DNA of 64,000 nt from the NCBI GenBank assembly GCA_036489885.1, contig DASXEW010000001.1:62001-126000 (forward strand). Direction: 5' to 3'. Under the pieces are notes generated by a model that saw only the letters and a list, made by a program, of their open reading frames with translations, did no database searches and had not been told where the DNA came from. The DNA comes from Candidatus Baltobacteraceae bacterium. Its GTDB lineage: Bacteria > Vulcanimicrobiota > Vulcanimicrobiia > Vulcanimicrobiales > Vulcanimicrobiaceae. The position numbers were made by a program, and so were the translations under genes. This document shows, one piece after another, positions 42,969-51,610 of the stretch (position 1 is the stretch's first letter; each line of letters begins with the position of its first letter).

Positions 42969-43720
42969 GCCACGGCGTTAGGATCGCGCACGAGTCTGCG
43001 CATCCGGGCGCGGTTCGCATCACGCTTGATGACGTGCAAAACGCGAACGCTCTCTCGCCTGAGCTCGTAGCGCAGCTTGATGAAGCATTGCAAACAGCTT
43101 GCGGCGAAACGACACGCGCGATCGTGCTGCAAAGCTCGGGGACCCGCTTCTGCGCGGGGTTCGGTCTTGCCGATATCGATCAGGTCGACGATGCGACGCT
43201 GGCTGCGCGCTTCGTTTCCATTGAGACGATGCTCGAACGAATTCGCCGCGCGCCGGCACTGACGATAGCGCTCGTCAATGGAGTCGCAATGGGCGCGGGC
43301 GCGGATCTCGTTGCGGCATGCGATTATCGTATCGGGACGGAGCGCGCTCGCCTCGGATTCCCAGGCTCGCGATTCGGCGTCATCTTGGGGACGCGTCATC
43401 TTAGCGGCTTGATCGGCGGACAGCAAGCGCGCGAAACGTTGATCGAGGGAAAAATCCTCGATGCGCACGCCGCGCGTGCAAACGGTCTGCTCAGCGAGCT
43501 GTGCGAGCCGGAACGTCTCGAGGCTCGCCTCGATGAGATTCTTGCGAAGGCTTTGGAATTTGACGCCGAGACGTTGCGAACGATCCTTCGCCTGACGCGT
43601 CAGTCCGCATCGGGCACAGATATGGAAGAGCTGCAGCGCGCGACGGCGCGTAAGGGTCTCGCGGAGCGCATGCGTGCGCATACGCGTAAGGTTTTGCCAG
43701 CAAAAGCAAAGGAGAGTTGA
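42965..43720 (+). CDS. Enoyl-CoA hydratase/isomerase-family protein lacking both catalytic glutamates
   Basis: 251 residues of crotonase fold. The oxyanion-hole segments are CAGFGLADI (63-71) and GVAMGAGADLVAACD (106-120). At the positions of the hydratase glutamates (the FGxPE and GxGGT regions) the sequence is GFPGSRFGVILGTRHLSGLIG (residues 131-151), with no Glu. It is therefore probably not a standard hydratase; other crotonase reactions such as isomerisation, decarboxylation or ring opening are possible. Coupled to the CoA-transferase by ATGA. Confidence 0.82.
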   Translation: MSHGVRIAHESAHPGAVRITLDDVQNANALSPELVAQLDEALQTACGETTRAIVLQSSGTRFCAGFGLADIDQVDDATLAARFVSIETMLERIRRAPALTIALVNGVAMGAGADLVAACDYRIGTERARLGFPGSRFGVILGTRHLSGLIGGQQARETLIEGKILDAHAARANGLLSELCEPERLEARLDEILAKALEFDAETLRTILRLTRQSASGTDMEELQRATARKGLAERMRAHTRKVLPAKAKES

Positions 43721-43722
43721 GG

Positions 43723-44478
43723 ATGGCGCAATCGACCACGTCCGCTGCCAAAACGCTTGCCGTCCTGGAATGCATCGGTCTTTCCGGCAGCCGAAGCCTG
43801 TCCGAAATCGCCGCGGAGATGAAGCTTCCGAAATCGACCTTGCTGCGGCTCATCGGGATTCTGGTTTCCAAAGGCTTCGTTCGCCGCACGGCGCACGGCG
43901 AATATGCGCTGGGTCTGAAGATGTGGCGCATCGGCTGCAATGCCGTGAATTCCGAAACCGTGCGCGATGAGGTGATACCGATCTTGCGCGATCTCGTCGA
44001 GCGGACCGGCGAGACGGCGCACTATGCCGTCTACGAAGACGGCTACTCGGTGTATGTCGAGAAAGTCGATGGACTACACCCGATTCGCTCGTACACGTCC
44101 GTCGGTGGGCGCTCGCCTGCCTATGCGACCGCAACGGGGAAAGCGCTCCTTGCGTGGCGTCCCGAGAACGAGATCGTGACGGTCGCCGAAAGCGGGAAAC
44201 GTTTTACCGCGAGCACGCTCGTCGGCGTGAAAAAGATCGTTGCGCACATGGCCGAGATTCGTCGCATCGGGCACGCCGTCAATCGGGGCGAGTGGCGCGA
44301 ATCGGTCTGGGGAATCGGCGCCCCGGTTTTCGATCGCTACGGCAAGGTGATCGCCGCGGTCGGCATTTCAGGTCCCGGCGATCGCGTCGAGCCGAGCATC
44401 ACAAAATTTGCAGAACATGTCTGCTCTGCGGCACACGACATCTCACGCCGGCACGGCGCGTTCGAACGAGTCTCTTAA
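43723..44478 (+). CDS. IclR-family transcription regulator of the oxygenase operon
   Basis: 251 residues. N-terminal winged helix (TLAVLECIGLSGSRSLSEIA, PKSTLLRLIGILVSKGFVRR) and the C-terminal effector domain (GETAHYAVYEDGYSVYVEKV, SPAYATATGKALLA, VWGIGAPVFDRYGKVIAAVG). IclR proteins control aromatic and acid catabolism and sense a small metabolite. I chose ATG 43723 with GGAG ten bases upstream; a TTG at 43717 (TTGA overlap) is possible. Last gene of the operon; its likely target is the palindrome at 39240-39262. Stop overlaps the convergent gene (TTAA at 44475-44478). Confidence 0.87.
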   Translation: MAQSTTSAAKTLAVLECIGLSGSRSLSEIAAEMKLPKSTLLRLIGILVSKGFVRRTAHGEYALGLKMWRIGCNAVNSETVRDEVIPILRDLVERTGETAHYAVYEDGYSVYVEKVDGLHPIRSYTSVGGRSPAYATATGKALLAWRPENEIVTVAESGKRFTASTLVGVKKIVAHMAEIRRIGHAVNRGEWRESVWGIGAPVFDRYGKVIAAVGISGPGDRVEPSITKFAEHVCSAAHDISRRHGAFERVS

Positions 44479-45233
44479 GGCGCCTCTTTCGAAGACGTGG
44501 GTCCGAGGCGCCATTCGTAAGCGGCATATGCGTGCACGCTCTCGGGTGCAAGTGCGCGGCCAAACGACCACAGCCACGCGTGATACTTTCCGATATCGGA
44601 AATCATGCCGACGCCGATGTCCGTGTAACCGGGTAAGGTGATGCCTTGCGGCGTTTGGCGATAGAATTCCACGCCGACGTTCGTCGCGCCGACGTCACGC
44701 GTGATCGCGATGCCCTCGTGCCAGGACAAGTCGCCGCCGGCCTCACGATCGAGCTGTAACCCTCCACCGCCGAAGATCGTCCACTTGCCCCACGTTTTTT
44801 GCCCCCAAACAGGTAAAAACAACGTGCCGTGTCCTTCGCCTAGACCCGTCGCCGCATTACCGGTTGCAACCGTTACGGAGGGATAGAACGAAATTTGCGG
44901 CCGTCCAAGCGTCTCCGGGACGAAACGATACTTCAGTCCGATCTCGAGATCGCCGATTCCATTGCCGGCTGAAGAGCTTGACGACGGGATCGATACCGAA
45001 AACTGCGTGTTAGGCAGCACTCCGTAATTGAATTCGAGCGTCGCCGCACTCGCCGCAATGTTTTCTAAGATCCGATGATAGTCACCGTAGAGATAGATTT
45101 CGTAGTTTCGGTAATCCGTCGGCTCAGGATCGTCGGTCTCGTACGGTGGACCCGCATACGCGAACGCGTGAAGCGACAGAAACGCGCACATTGCGAAAAA
45201 GAAGATTCTGAGATGATGGCGGCGCCGGGACAT
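44475..45233 (-). CDS. Outer-membrane protein, MetA-pathway-of-phenol-degradation-like
   Basis: 252 residues. Signal peptide ends around AYAGPP. Then alternate-residue beta strands: ATLEFNYGVLPNTQFSVSI, GNGIGDLEIGLKYRFV, FYPSVTVATGNA, GEGHGTLFLPVWGQKTWGKW. GIGDLEIGLKYRF is typical of the phenol_MetA_deg family of outer-membrane channels. No function beyond a channel or surface role can be given. Nine bases after the MFS gene, so it ends the leftward operon beginning at 50732 rather than belonging to the IclR operon. Confidence 0.72.
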   Translation of the reverse strand: MSRRRHHLRIFFFAMCAFLSLHAFAYAGPPYETDDPEPTDYRNYEIYLYGDYHRILENIAASAATLEFNYGVLPNTQFSVSIPSSSSSAGNGIGDLEIGLKYRFVPETLGRPQISFYPSVTVATGNAATGLGEGHGTLFLPVWGQKTWGKWTIFGGGGLQLDREAGGDLSWHEGIAITRDVGATNVGVEFYRQTPQGITLPGYTDIGVGMISDIGKYHAWLWSFGRALAPESVHAYAAYEWRLGPTSSKEAP

Positions 45234-45242
45234 TAGTGCTCC

Positions 45243-46556
45243 TTAGGCTTGGGTTCGGCCCACCTGACGGGTTGCGTTCACGAACAAGATGATGATCGCT
45301 CCGAGGATCAAGAGTGTAGAACCAACCATGAAGCCTGCGCGCCACGAGCCTGTACGATCGACGAGGATTCCGAAAACCAGAGGCGACAGGATGCCCGCGA
45401 CACCAAACCCAGTGTTCATGAAACCCGAGACGGTTCCGGCAAAGTTCCGTCCACCCAAGTCCATCGCGACGGCCCAACAATTGGATACCGCGCATTCGAG
45501 CATAAACATCGCGAGAGCAAACAGGATGATCGCGAGAGCGACGTTGCCGGCGAAGAGCGCCGGGACGATGAACACGACCGTGCCGATGAAAGACACGGCA
45601 ATCAGCGTGCGGCGCGCAAGGTTGAGGCTTCCGGTGCGCTTGTAGATCTCATCGGAGAGCCAACCGCCGACCAGATCGCCGGGGACTCCGCCTGCAAGCG
45701 GTACCGTTACTGCGAGCGCAAGTGCTCCGAATGCAAGGTGACGCGCCTCCGTCAGATACGTCGGCAGCCACGTGATGTAGATCCAAAATGTGTAGCCGTA
45801 CGCGAAATATGCGAGCGTCAAGAGCCAGATATCGGGGCTGGCAAAAATCTGACCCCACGGAACAGCTCGCTGTTGCGGCGCCTCAGGCGTCGTCGATGCC
45901 GCGCCTCGGATGTACGCGAGCTCTTCCGGGTTGACCCTAGGCACGTCTGACGGTGAGTTGCGGTACATGACGTAAAAAGCGATAGCCCATGCGAGCCCAA
46001 GTACTCCGAGGATGAAGAAGACGTATCGCCAGTTGCCGGTCCACACGACGATCGCAACGACGATCATCGCCGATACTGCGCCGCCGCTGCGCGAGCAGGC
46101 ATGCAATATCCCTTGCAGCGAGCCGCGCATTTCCTTGGGAAACCATGCCGATAGCGCGCGCGTCGAGACCGGGAAACCGCCCGCTTCGCCAAACCCGAAC
46201 AACAGACGCGCAATGAACAACGTCAGGAAGCTAGTCGCAGCACCGGTGGCAGCGGTGAACACCGACCACAGCGCCATGAGAAACGTCAGCACGCTGCGCG
46301 GACCGAAACGGTCGCCGAGCGTACCGCCGACGATTTGCAGCAGCGCGTAGGTCGTCGCAAAGGCCGAGAAGATCAAACCCATCGTCGCTTTGTTGAAGTG
46401 AAACTCTTTGATCATCGCAGGAGCGGTGACAGAGATTGCCGTGCGATCCAGATACGAAAGGAAATACAAGATGCAGATAAGCGTGAGGATCGCGTAACGT
46501 ACATGCGACGCTCCGACCGCGCGGGTCGCGGGCGCCATTGTCTGCTGGACACTCAT
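45243..46556 (-). CDS. MFS transporter, anion:cation symporter (ACS) family
   Basis: 437 residues, twelve helices in two bundles. LSYLDRTAISVTAPAMIKEF, LGDRFGPRSVLTFLMALWS and FGFGEAGGFPVSTRALSAWFP are hallmarks of the ACS group, which takes up hexuronates, galactonate, glucarate, phthalate and similar acids. In this operon it should import the acid handled by the neighbouring dehydrogenase and aminotransferase (inference). The ATG overlaps the stop of the dehydrogenase gene (ATGA). Confidence 0.87.
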   Translation of the reverse strand: MSVQQTMAPATRAVGASHVRYAILTLICILYFLSYLDRTAISVTAPAMIKEFHFNKATMGLIFSAFATTYALLQIVGGTLGDRFGPRSVLTFLMALWSVFTAATGAATSFLTLFIARLLFGFGEAGGFPVSTRALSAWFPKEMRGSLQGILHACSRSGGAVSAMIVVAIVVWTGNWRYVFFILGVLGLAWAIAFYVMYRNSPSDVPRVNPEELAYIRGAASTTPEAPQQRAVPWGQIFASPDIWLLTLAYFAYGYTFWIYITWLPTYLTEARHLAFGALALAVTVPLAGGVPGDLVGGWLSDEIYKRTGSLNLARRTLIAVSFIGTVVFIVPALFAGNVALAIILFALAMFMLECAVSNCWAVAMDLGGRNFAGTVSGFMNTGFGVAGILSPLVFGILVDRTGSWRAGFMVGSTLLILGAIIILFVNATRQVGRTQA

Positions 46557-49525
46557 CGTGTTTTGGCCCTTTCCGTAGAAGATGTGAGAGCCGAGTGCAG
46601 AACGCGCGCGACGTGCATCGCCTCTCTGTGTGCGCCGTCGTGGATTTGATGCCGGCAGCTTGTGCCGTCGGCGACGATGAAAGCGGAATCTCCGGCAGCA
46701 CGAACTGCCGGCAGCAAACTCAATTCAGCCATCTTCATCGAAATGTCGAAGTGGTGAGCGTCGTAGCCGAACGTTCCCGCCATGCCGCAGCAGCTTGACT
46801 GGACGGTCTCAACCTTGAGTCTTGGAATGAGCGCGAGGACGCGCTGCGCAGGCGTCAGTGCTCCGAAAGCCTTCTGATGACAATGACCGTGGAGCAACGC
46901 ACGATGGGTATCGCCCGGCAGCGCCTGCAGCTTCAGTGCGAAGCGCCCGGCCTCGAGCTCGCGCACCAGAAACTCTTCGAACAGAAACGCTTGCTTGGCG
47001 AGTGCCTGCGTTCCGGCGCCCGGCAGCACCGAGAGTGCTTCGTCGCGAAACGTCAGGAGACACGACGGCTCGAGTCCGACGATCGGCGTACCCGCCGCAA
47101 CGTACGGCTGCAGCGTTGCAACCGAGCGGCGTATCTCCGTGCGAGCATCGTCGACCAAGCCCGCGGAGAGAAACGTGCGGCCACAGCAGAGCGGCCTGCG
47201 TTTGTCCACCGGTGCCGGCACGATGACGTTATAACCGGCCGCCTCGAGCACATCGCGCGCGGCCCACGCGTTCTCGGGTTCGAAGTACGTGTTGAACGTG
47301 TCGACCAACAAGACGACGTCTTTTGCTCCGGTTGGTGAGGTGGCGCTCGAGGGGTCCCAGTGATCGAAGACATCGCGCCGCCACGCCGGGAGGGTTCGGC
47401 GTGCGCTGATTCCGGTGACGCGTTCCGCAAGATGGCGCGCCACGGATGATGTGGCGCCGGCTTGCAGTAGCGGCGCAATGCGCCTTAGTGCTGGAGCGTA
47501 GCGCGGCAAATTCGCAACGAGACGATCTTTGAGACCGAGGCCGTGCTTGCGGCGATACCGGTGCAAGAACTCCAGCTTCATTTTTGCCATGTCGACGCCG
47601 GTCGGGCATTCCCGCCGGCAGCCTTTGCACGAAACGCAAAGATCAAGGGTCTCGTACATTGCTTGCGAGGTCAGCGCGTCCGCGCCGAGCTGTCCCGAAA
47701 GCGCGAGACGCAGCGTGTTCGCTCGGCCACGCGTCGTGTGTTCTTCGTCTTTCGTGACCATGTACGACGGACACATGAGGCCGTCGTCTTTGCGGCATGC
47801 TCCATTGTTGTTGCACATCTCTACGGCCCCGCTAAGGCCGCCCGGCCATGCTGACCAGTCGAGCGTCGTGTCGAGCGGCAACGCGCTGTACTCAGGCCGA
47901 TAACGAAACAGCGTGCGATCGTCCATGCGCAATGGGCGCACGATCTTACCCGGATTCATGACTCCGTTCGGATCGAACGCGTCCTTTACGTCTTCGAACG
48001 CCCGAACAAGGCGTTCGCCGAACATTTCGGCGTGAAACTCGGAGCGCAGAATACCGTCGCCGTGCTCGCCGGAATGCGAACCCTTGTATTTGCGGACGAT
48101 TGCAAACCCTTCTTCCGCAATGCCGCGAAATTTCGCGACGTCTTCCGCGCTTTTCATGTTGAGAACCGGCCGCACGTGCAAGCAGCCCACCGACGCGTGC
48201 GCGTACCACGTGCCTTTGGTTCCAAAGCGCTCGAACATGTCGTTCAGCTCTTGCGTGAATTCGGCGAGGTCGGCAAGCCCGACGGCACAATCCTCGACGA
48301 TCGAGACCGGCTTGCCGTCGCCCGTCATCGAGGACATGATGTCGAGTCCGGCTTTGCGAACGTTCCAGATATCGCTTTGATCCGTGTTCGAAATCAGGTT
48401 AACGACTGCGCCGGAAAGGTGCAAACCCTCCATCACGCCTTCGACGTCATCGAGTTTGCGGGTAAGCGCAGACGCGTCCGAACCGGAGAACTCGACGAGT
48501 AAGAGCGCATCGGGTTCGCCGTGCACGAACTTCTCGATCGTCGGACGGAAGATCGGAATGTTGCGCGAGAGATCGACCATCGTGCGATCGACGAGCTCGA
48601 CCGCGGATGGCTGCAGAGCGACCAGATGACGCGTGGCGTCCATCGCGGCGTAGAACGTCGGGAAATGACAAATCGCGAGCATGCGATGCGGTGGAATGTC
48701 GGCCAGTCGGAGCTCGATCGACGTGAAGAAGCCGAGCGTCCCTTCGGATCCGATGAGGACCTTGGCGAGGTTGTGGCCCTTCGGCGAGATCGTGTCTATG
48801 TTGTAGCCGCCGACGCGTCGCAACAATTTCGGGAAGCGGAGAGCAACCTCGTCCGCTTCCCGTAGACCGATATCGCGGAGCGATTTTGCGATACGGCCAT
48901 AGCCGTCATCGGGCAACGCGCTGAGGTCTGCAGGCAATTCGCCGAAGCGGAAGCTTTCGTTTGAGGGCAAGATCGCCTCGATGGCGAGGACGTTGTCGAC
49001 CATGGTGCCGTACTCGATCGAGCGTGCGCCGGAACTGTTGTTTGCGGTCATGCCGCCAAGCGTCGCGCGGCTCGCAGTCGACGGATCGACCGGAAAGAAC
49101 AGCCCGTGCTTTTTTAATTGCTTATTGAGCTGATCGAGAACGATGCCGGGCTGCACGACGGCGGTTTTGGCTGCGGCGTCGACGCTCAACAGCGCGTTGA
49201 GATGTTTGCTCGTATCGATGACGACGCCGGTGCCGATCGTTTGACCGCACTGCGACGTCCCGCCGCCGCGCGGTACGATCGGCGCGCCGAGGTCAGTGCA
49301 GATCGCAATTGCGGCTTTGAGAGAATTCAGCGACGCCGGTACAACGACTGCCGCCGGTTCGATTTGGTAGATCGACGCATCGGTGCTGTAACGGCCGCGG
49401 TTGAATGCGTCGAAGTAGATGTCGCCCGTGACCTCGCGCCTCAGCCGTGCTTCGAGCAGCTTGGAGTCAAAGACGGAGCTACGCTCAGGGCGTGCCGGAA
49501 TGGCGCGCTGTTCTGCGGTTCGCAC
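46553..49525 (-). CDS. FAD-linked oxidase fused to Fe-S/CCG protein (GlcD-GlcF/YdiJ-like 2-hydroxyacid dehydrogenase)
   Basis: 990 residues. An N-terminal vanillyl-alcohol-oxidase type FAD domain (PRGGGTSQCGQTIGTGVVI at 85-103, LGGMTANNSSGARSIEYG), the FAD-oxidase C domain (GEHGDGILRSEF, DPNGVMNPGK), then Fe-S motifs: Cys571, Cys577, Cys585 and CVSCKGCRRECPTGVD (Cys630, 633, 636, 640), and CCG segments near GLEPSCLLTF and SSCCGMAGTFGY. This one-chain layout combines glycolate oxidase GlcD and GlcF and resembles D-2-hydroxyglutarate/D-lactate dehydrogenases such as YdiJ. With the next genes it could oxidise glycolate or another 2-hydroxyacid to glyoxylate or a keto acid. GTG at 49525, ten bases after the aminotransferase stop. 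Confidence 0.87.
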   Translation of the reverse strand: MRTAEQRAIPARPERSSVFDSKLLEARLRREVTGDIYFDAFNRGRYSTDASIYQIEPAAVVVPASLNSLKAAIAICTDLGAPIVPRGGGTSQCGQTIGTGVVIDTSKHLNALLSVDAAAKTAVVQPGIVLDQLNKQLKKHGLFFPVDPSTASRATLGGMTANNSSGARSIEYGTMVDNVLAIEAILPSNESFRFGELPADLSALPDDGYGRIAKSLRDIGLREADEVALRFPKLLRRVGGYNIDTISPKGHNLAKVLIGSEGTLGFFTSIELRLADIPPHRMLAICHFPTFYAAMDATRHLVALQPSAVELVDRTMVDLSRNIPIFRPTIEKFVHGEPDALLLVEFSGSDASALTRKLDDVEGVMEGLHLSGAVVNLISNTDQSDIWNVRKAGLDIMSSMTGDGKPVSIVEDCAVGLADLAEFTQELNDMFERFGTKGTWYAHASVGCLHVRPVLNMKSAEDVAKFRGIAEEGFAIVRKYKGSHSGEHGDGILRSEFHAEMFGERLVRAFEDVKDAFDPNGVMNPGKIVRPLRMDDRTLFRYRPEYSALPLDTTLDWSAWPGGLSGAVEMCNNNGACRKDDGLMCPSYMVTKDEEHTTRGRANTLRLALSGQLGADALTSQAMYETLDLCVSCKGCRRECPTGVDMAKMKLEFLHRYRRKHGLGLKDRLVANLPRYAPALRRIAPLLQAGATSSVARHLAERVTGISARRTLPAWRRDVFDHWDPSSATSPTGAKDVVLLVDTFNTYFEPENAWAARDVLEAAGYNVIVPAPVDKRRPLCCGRTFLSAGLVDDARTEIRRSVATLQPYVAAGTPIVGLEPSCLLTFRDEALSVLPGAGTQALAKQAFLFEEFLVRELEAGRFALKLQALPGDTHRALLHGHCHQKAFGALTPAQRVLALIPRLKVETVQSSCCGMAGTFGYDAHHFDISMKMAELSLLPAVRAAGDSAFIVADGTSCRHQIHDGAHREAMHVARVLHSALTSSTERAKTR

Positions 49526-49535
49526 TGCTTGCCGG

Positions 49536-50732
49536 CTAGGCCGTGGCCAGCGTCGCGATCTTGGCTTGTTTCGAGTCGCTAAGGTATTTGAGAGCGGCGG
49601 AAACGCCGTCGCCGTGCGGAATGTTCATCACATCGAGACCCATCTGCACGCCGCACAGCGTTCCGGCCAACATCAAGTCGTTGAAATGGCCGAGATGTCC
49701 GATACGGAAAACCTTGCCCTTGAGTCGTCCGAGACCGGTTCCAAGCGACATATCGTAACGATCGAGAATTGCCGCTCGCAACTCGTCTGCATTTACGCCG
49801 TCGGGGACGACTATTGCCGTCAGCGAATTCGAATACTCGCGCGGATCGGCCGCCAGCAGCTCGAGATTCCAGCCGCCGACGGCGCGGCGTGTTGCTTCAC
49901 CGTGACGCGCATGGCGCTCGAATACCGCGGACAGGCCCTCCTCGTGCAGCATCGCAATCGCCTCGCGTAGTCCGTACAACATGTTGGTGCTGGGCGTATA
50001 AGGCCAGAAACCATTTTGGTTCGCCTTGATGATCTCGAGCCAACCCCAATATGATTTACCGAAGCGTGAACGCTGCGCCGCGTCGAGCGCTTTTAGCGAT
50101 ACGGCGTTGAATCCAAGGCCGGGAGGCAACATCAAGCCTTTTTGTGAGCCACCGACCGTTACGTCGACACCCCACTCGTCATGACGATAATCAATCGATG
50201 CGAGTGAAGAGATCGTATCGACCATCAAGAGCGCCGGGTGACTCGTGCGATCGATTGCCGCGCGCACGTCGGGAATACGTGTCGTAACGCCGGTCGAGGT
50301 CTCGTTGTGCACGACCATGACGGCCTTGAACTCGCGCTTGGTATCACGTTCGAGCCGCCGCTCGACTTCAGCCGCGTCGACACCGTGTCGCCAATCGCCG
50401 GGTACGAATTCCACGCTGACACCGACGCGTTCGGCCATTTCACGCCAGAGCGACGCGAACCAGCCCGTTTCGAACATGAGGACTTTGTCGCTGGGCGAGA
50501 GCGTATTGACGAGCGCAGCCTCCCACGCTCCGGTGCCCGAGGACGAATAAATGATGACGGGATTCTGGGTTTGGAAGATCGTCTTAATCCCGGCCAAGAC
50601 TTCGAGTCCGAGCGCTGCGAATTCAGGGCCCCGATGGTCGATCGTGGGTCTGTCGATGGCGCGCAAAACACGGTCGGGGACGTTGGTCGGGCCGGGGATC
50701 TGCAGAAAGTGGCGCCCAGTCGCGGTCGGCAT
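49536..50732 (-). CDS. Class V aminotransferase, serine-glyoxylate aminotransferase type
   Basis: 398 residues. GPTNVPDRVLRAIDRPTIDHRG in two overlapping motifs, SSSGTGAWEAAL and VHNETSTGV are characteristic of SgaA/AGXT; the PLP Lys is 198 in GGSQKGLMLPPGL. It transfers the amino group of serine (or alanine) to glyoxylate, giving glycine and hydroxypyruvate (or pyruvate). Hydroxypyruvate is the substrate of the hyi gene 6.5 kb away under the same putative operator. Heads the operon that continues with the dehydrogenase, MFS carrier and outer-membrane protein. Confidence 0.87.
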   Translation of the reverse strand: MPTATGRHFLQIPGPTNVPDRVLRAIDRPTIDHRGPEFAALGLEVLAGIKTIFQTQNPVIIYSSSGTGAWEAALVNTLSPSDKVLMFETGWFASLWREMAERVGVSVEFVPGDWRHGVDAAEVERRLERDTKREFKAVMVVHNETSTGVTTRIPDVRAAIDRTSHPALLMVDTISSLASIDYRHDEWGVDVTVGGSQKGLMLPPGLGFNAVSLKALDAAQRSRFGKSYWGWLEIIKANQNGFWPYTPSTNMLYGLREAIAMLHEEGLSAVFERHARHGEATRRAVGGWNLELLAADPREYSNSLTAIVVPDGVNADELRAAILDRYDMSLGTGLGRLKGKVFRIGHLGHFNDLMLAGTLCGVQMGLDVMNIPHGDGVSAALKYLSDSKQAKIATLATA

Positions 50733-50791
50733 GTTTAGTCCTACCTTCGATGGAATGGGGACGTGTAGAATAGTACGGTGGACTGTCTTAT

Positions 50792-50811
50792 GAATATTGC
50801 ATTCAATATTC
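50792..50811. promoter_or_regulatory. Palindromic operator A (probable GntR site) between aminotransferase operon and GntR gene
   Basis: GAATATTGCATTCAATATTC is a perfect palindrome of 8-bp arms around CATT, AT-rich in a GC-rich surrounding, lying between two divergent genes (59 and 28 bases from the starts). The 16-base core ATTGCATTCAATATTC recurs with one change at 55677-55692 and, reversed, at 59033-59048. A further AATGCAA half-site is at 50816-50822. It fits autoregulation plus control of the left operon by the GntR protein. Confidence 0.75.
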
Positions 50812-50839
50812 GACTAATGCAAGTCGAAAGCATATCTAT

Positions 50840-51610
50840 ATGGTTTCCGCCGGCCGGCCGCCGCTCGAGAGCCGTTTGACGGCCCGGGCTATTGCCCGCA
50901 CCTCGCTGCACGACGAGGTCGTTGCCCGGCTGCGGGAGATGATCGAGGAAGGAGAGCTTGACGCGGGCGATCGCATTCCCGAGCGCGAGATCTGCGAGCG
51001 CTTCAAGATCTCCCGGACGCCGCTGCGCGAGGCCCTTAAGGTGCTGGCCTCCGAGGGACTCGTGGAGATCCACCTCAACCGAGGGGCTCGCGTCACACAA
51101 CTGACCGAGAGCGCGGTCCGAGAGATGTTCGAAGTGATGGGTTCGCTCGAGGCGTTGGCGGGGCAATTGGCTTGCGAACGCATGTCCGATGCCGCGATCG
51201 CCGTCGTCGAGAACTTGAACCGCAAGATGGCGCAGTATCACGACAACCACGATCTACGGTCGTATTTCCGATTGAATCGAGAAATCCACGAGCGAATCAT
51301 AAGAGGTACTGATAACTCACTGCTGTTGGGTTTGTACATGAATCTGAATGCACGCATTCGTCGAGCACGCTATGCGGCGAACCGCACGCAACCGCGTTGG
51401 GATGAGGCTATGCACGAACACGAGAGCATTGTGTCTGCGCTCGTGCAGCGCGATGGTGCGGGCTTATCGCAGATCCTTCGGACCCATCTTTCGCATACGT
51501 GTGACGCGATCGTCGGGATGTTGCGAAAGATGAGTGGCGATGAACCGGTTGCGGAGAGTGTGCTCCCTGCGGCAATCAGCCGCGCACGGAAACGAGCAGC
51601 GCGCTCCTAG
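50840..51610 (+). CDS. GntR-family regulator, FCD (FadR) subfamily
   Basis: 256 residues. Winged helix at about 22-85 (LHDEVVARLREMIEEGELD, RIPEREICERFKISRTPLRE, ALKVLASEGLVEIHLNRGA), followed by an all-helical FCD effector domain with the metal-ligand residues in NREIHERI, EHESIVSAL and LRTHLSHT. FCD regulators often sense 2-hydroxy or keto acids. Its position between the glyoxylate genes and the shared motif make it the likely master regulator of the cluster. Stop codon overlaps the convergent porin stop (CTAG at 51607-51610). Confidence 0.88.
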   Translation: MVSAGRPPLESRLTARAIARTSLHDEVVARLREMIEEGELDAGDRIPEREICERFKISRTPLREALKVLASEGLVEIHLNRGARVTQLTESAVREMFEVMGSLEALAGQLACERMSDAAIAVVENLNRKMAQYHDNHDLRSYFRLNREIHERIIRGTDNSLLLGLYMNLNARIRRARYAANRTQPRWDEAMHEHESIVSALVQRDGAGLSQILRTHLSHTCDAIVGMLRKMSGDEPVAESVLPAAISRARKRAARS

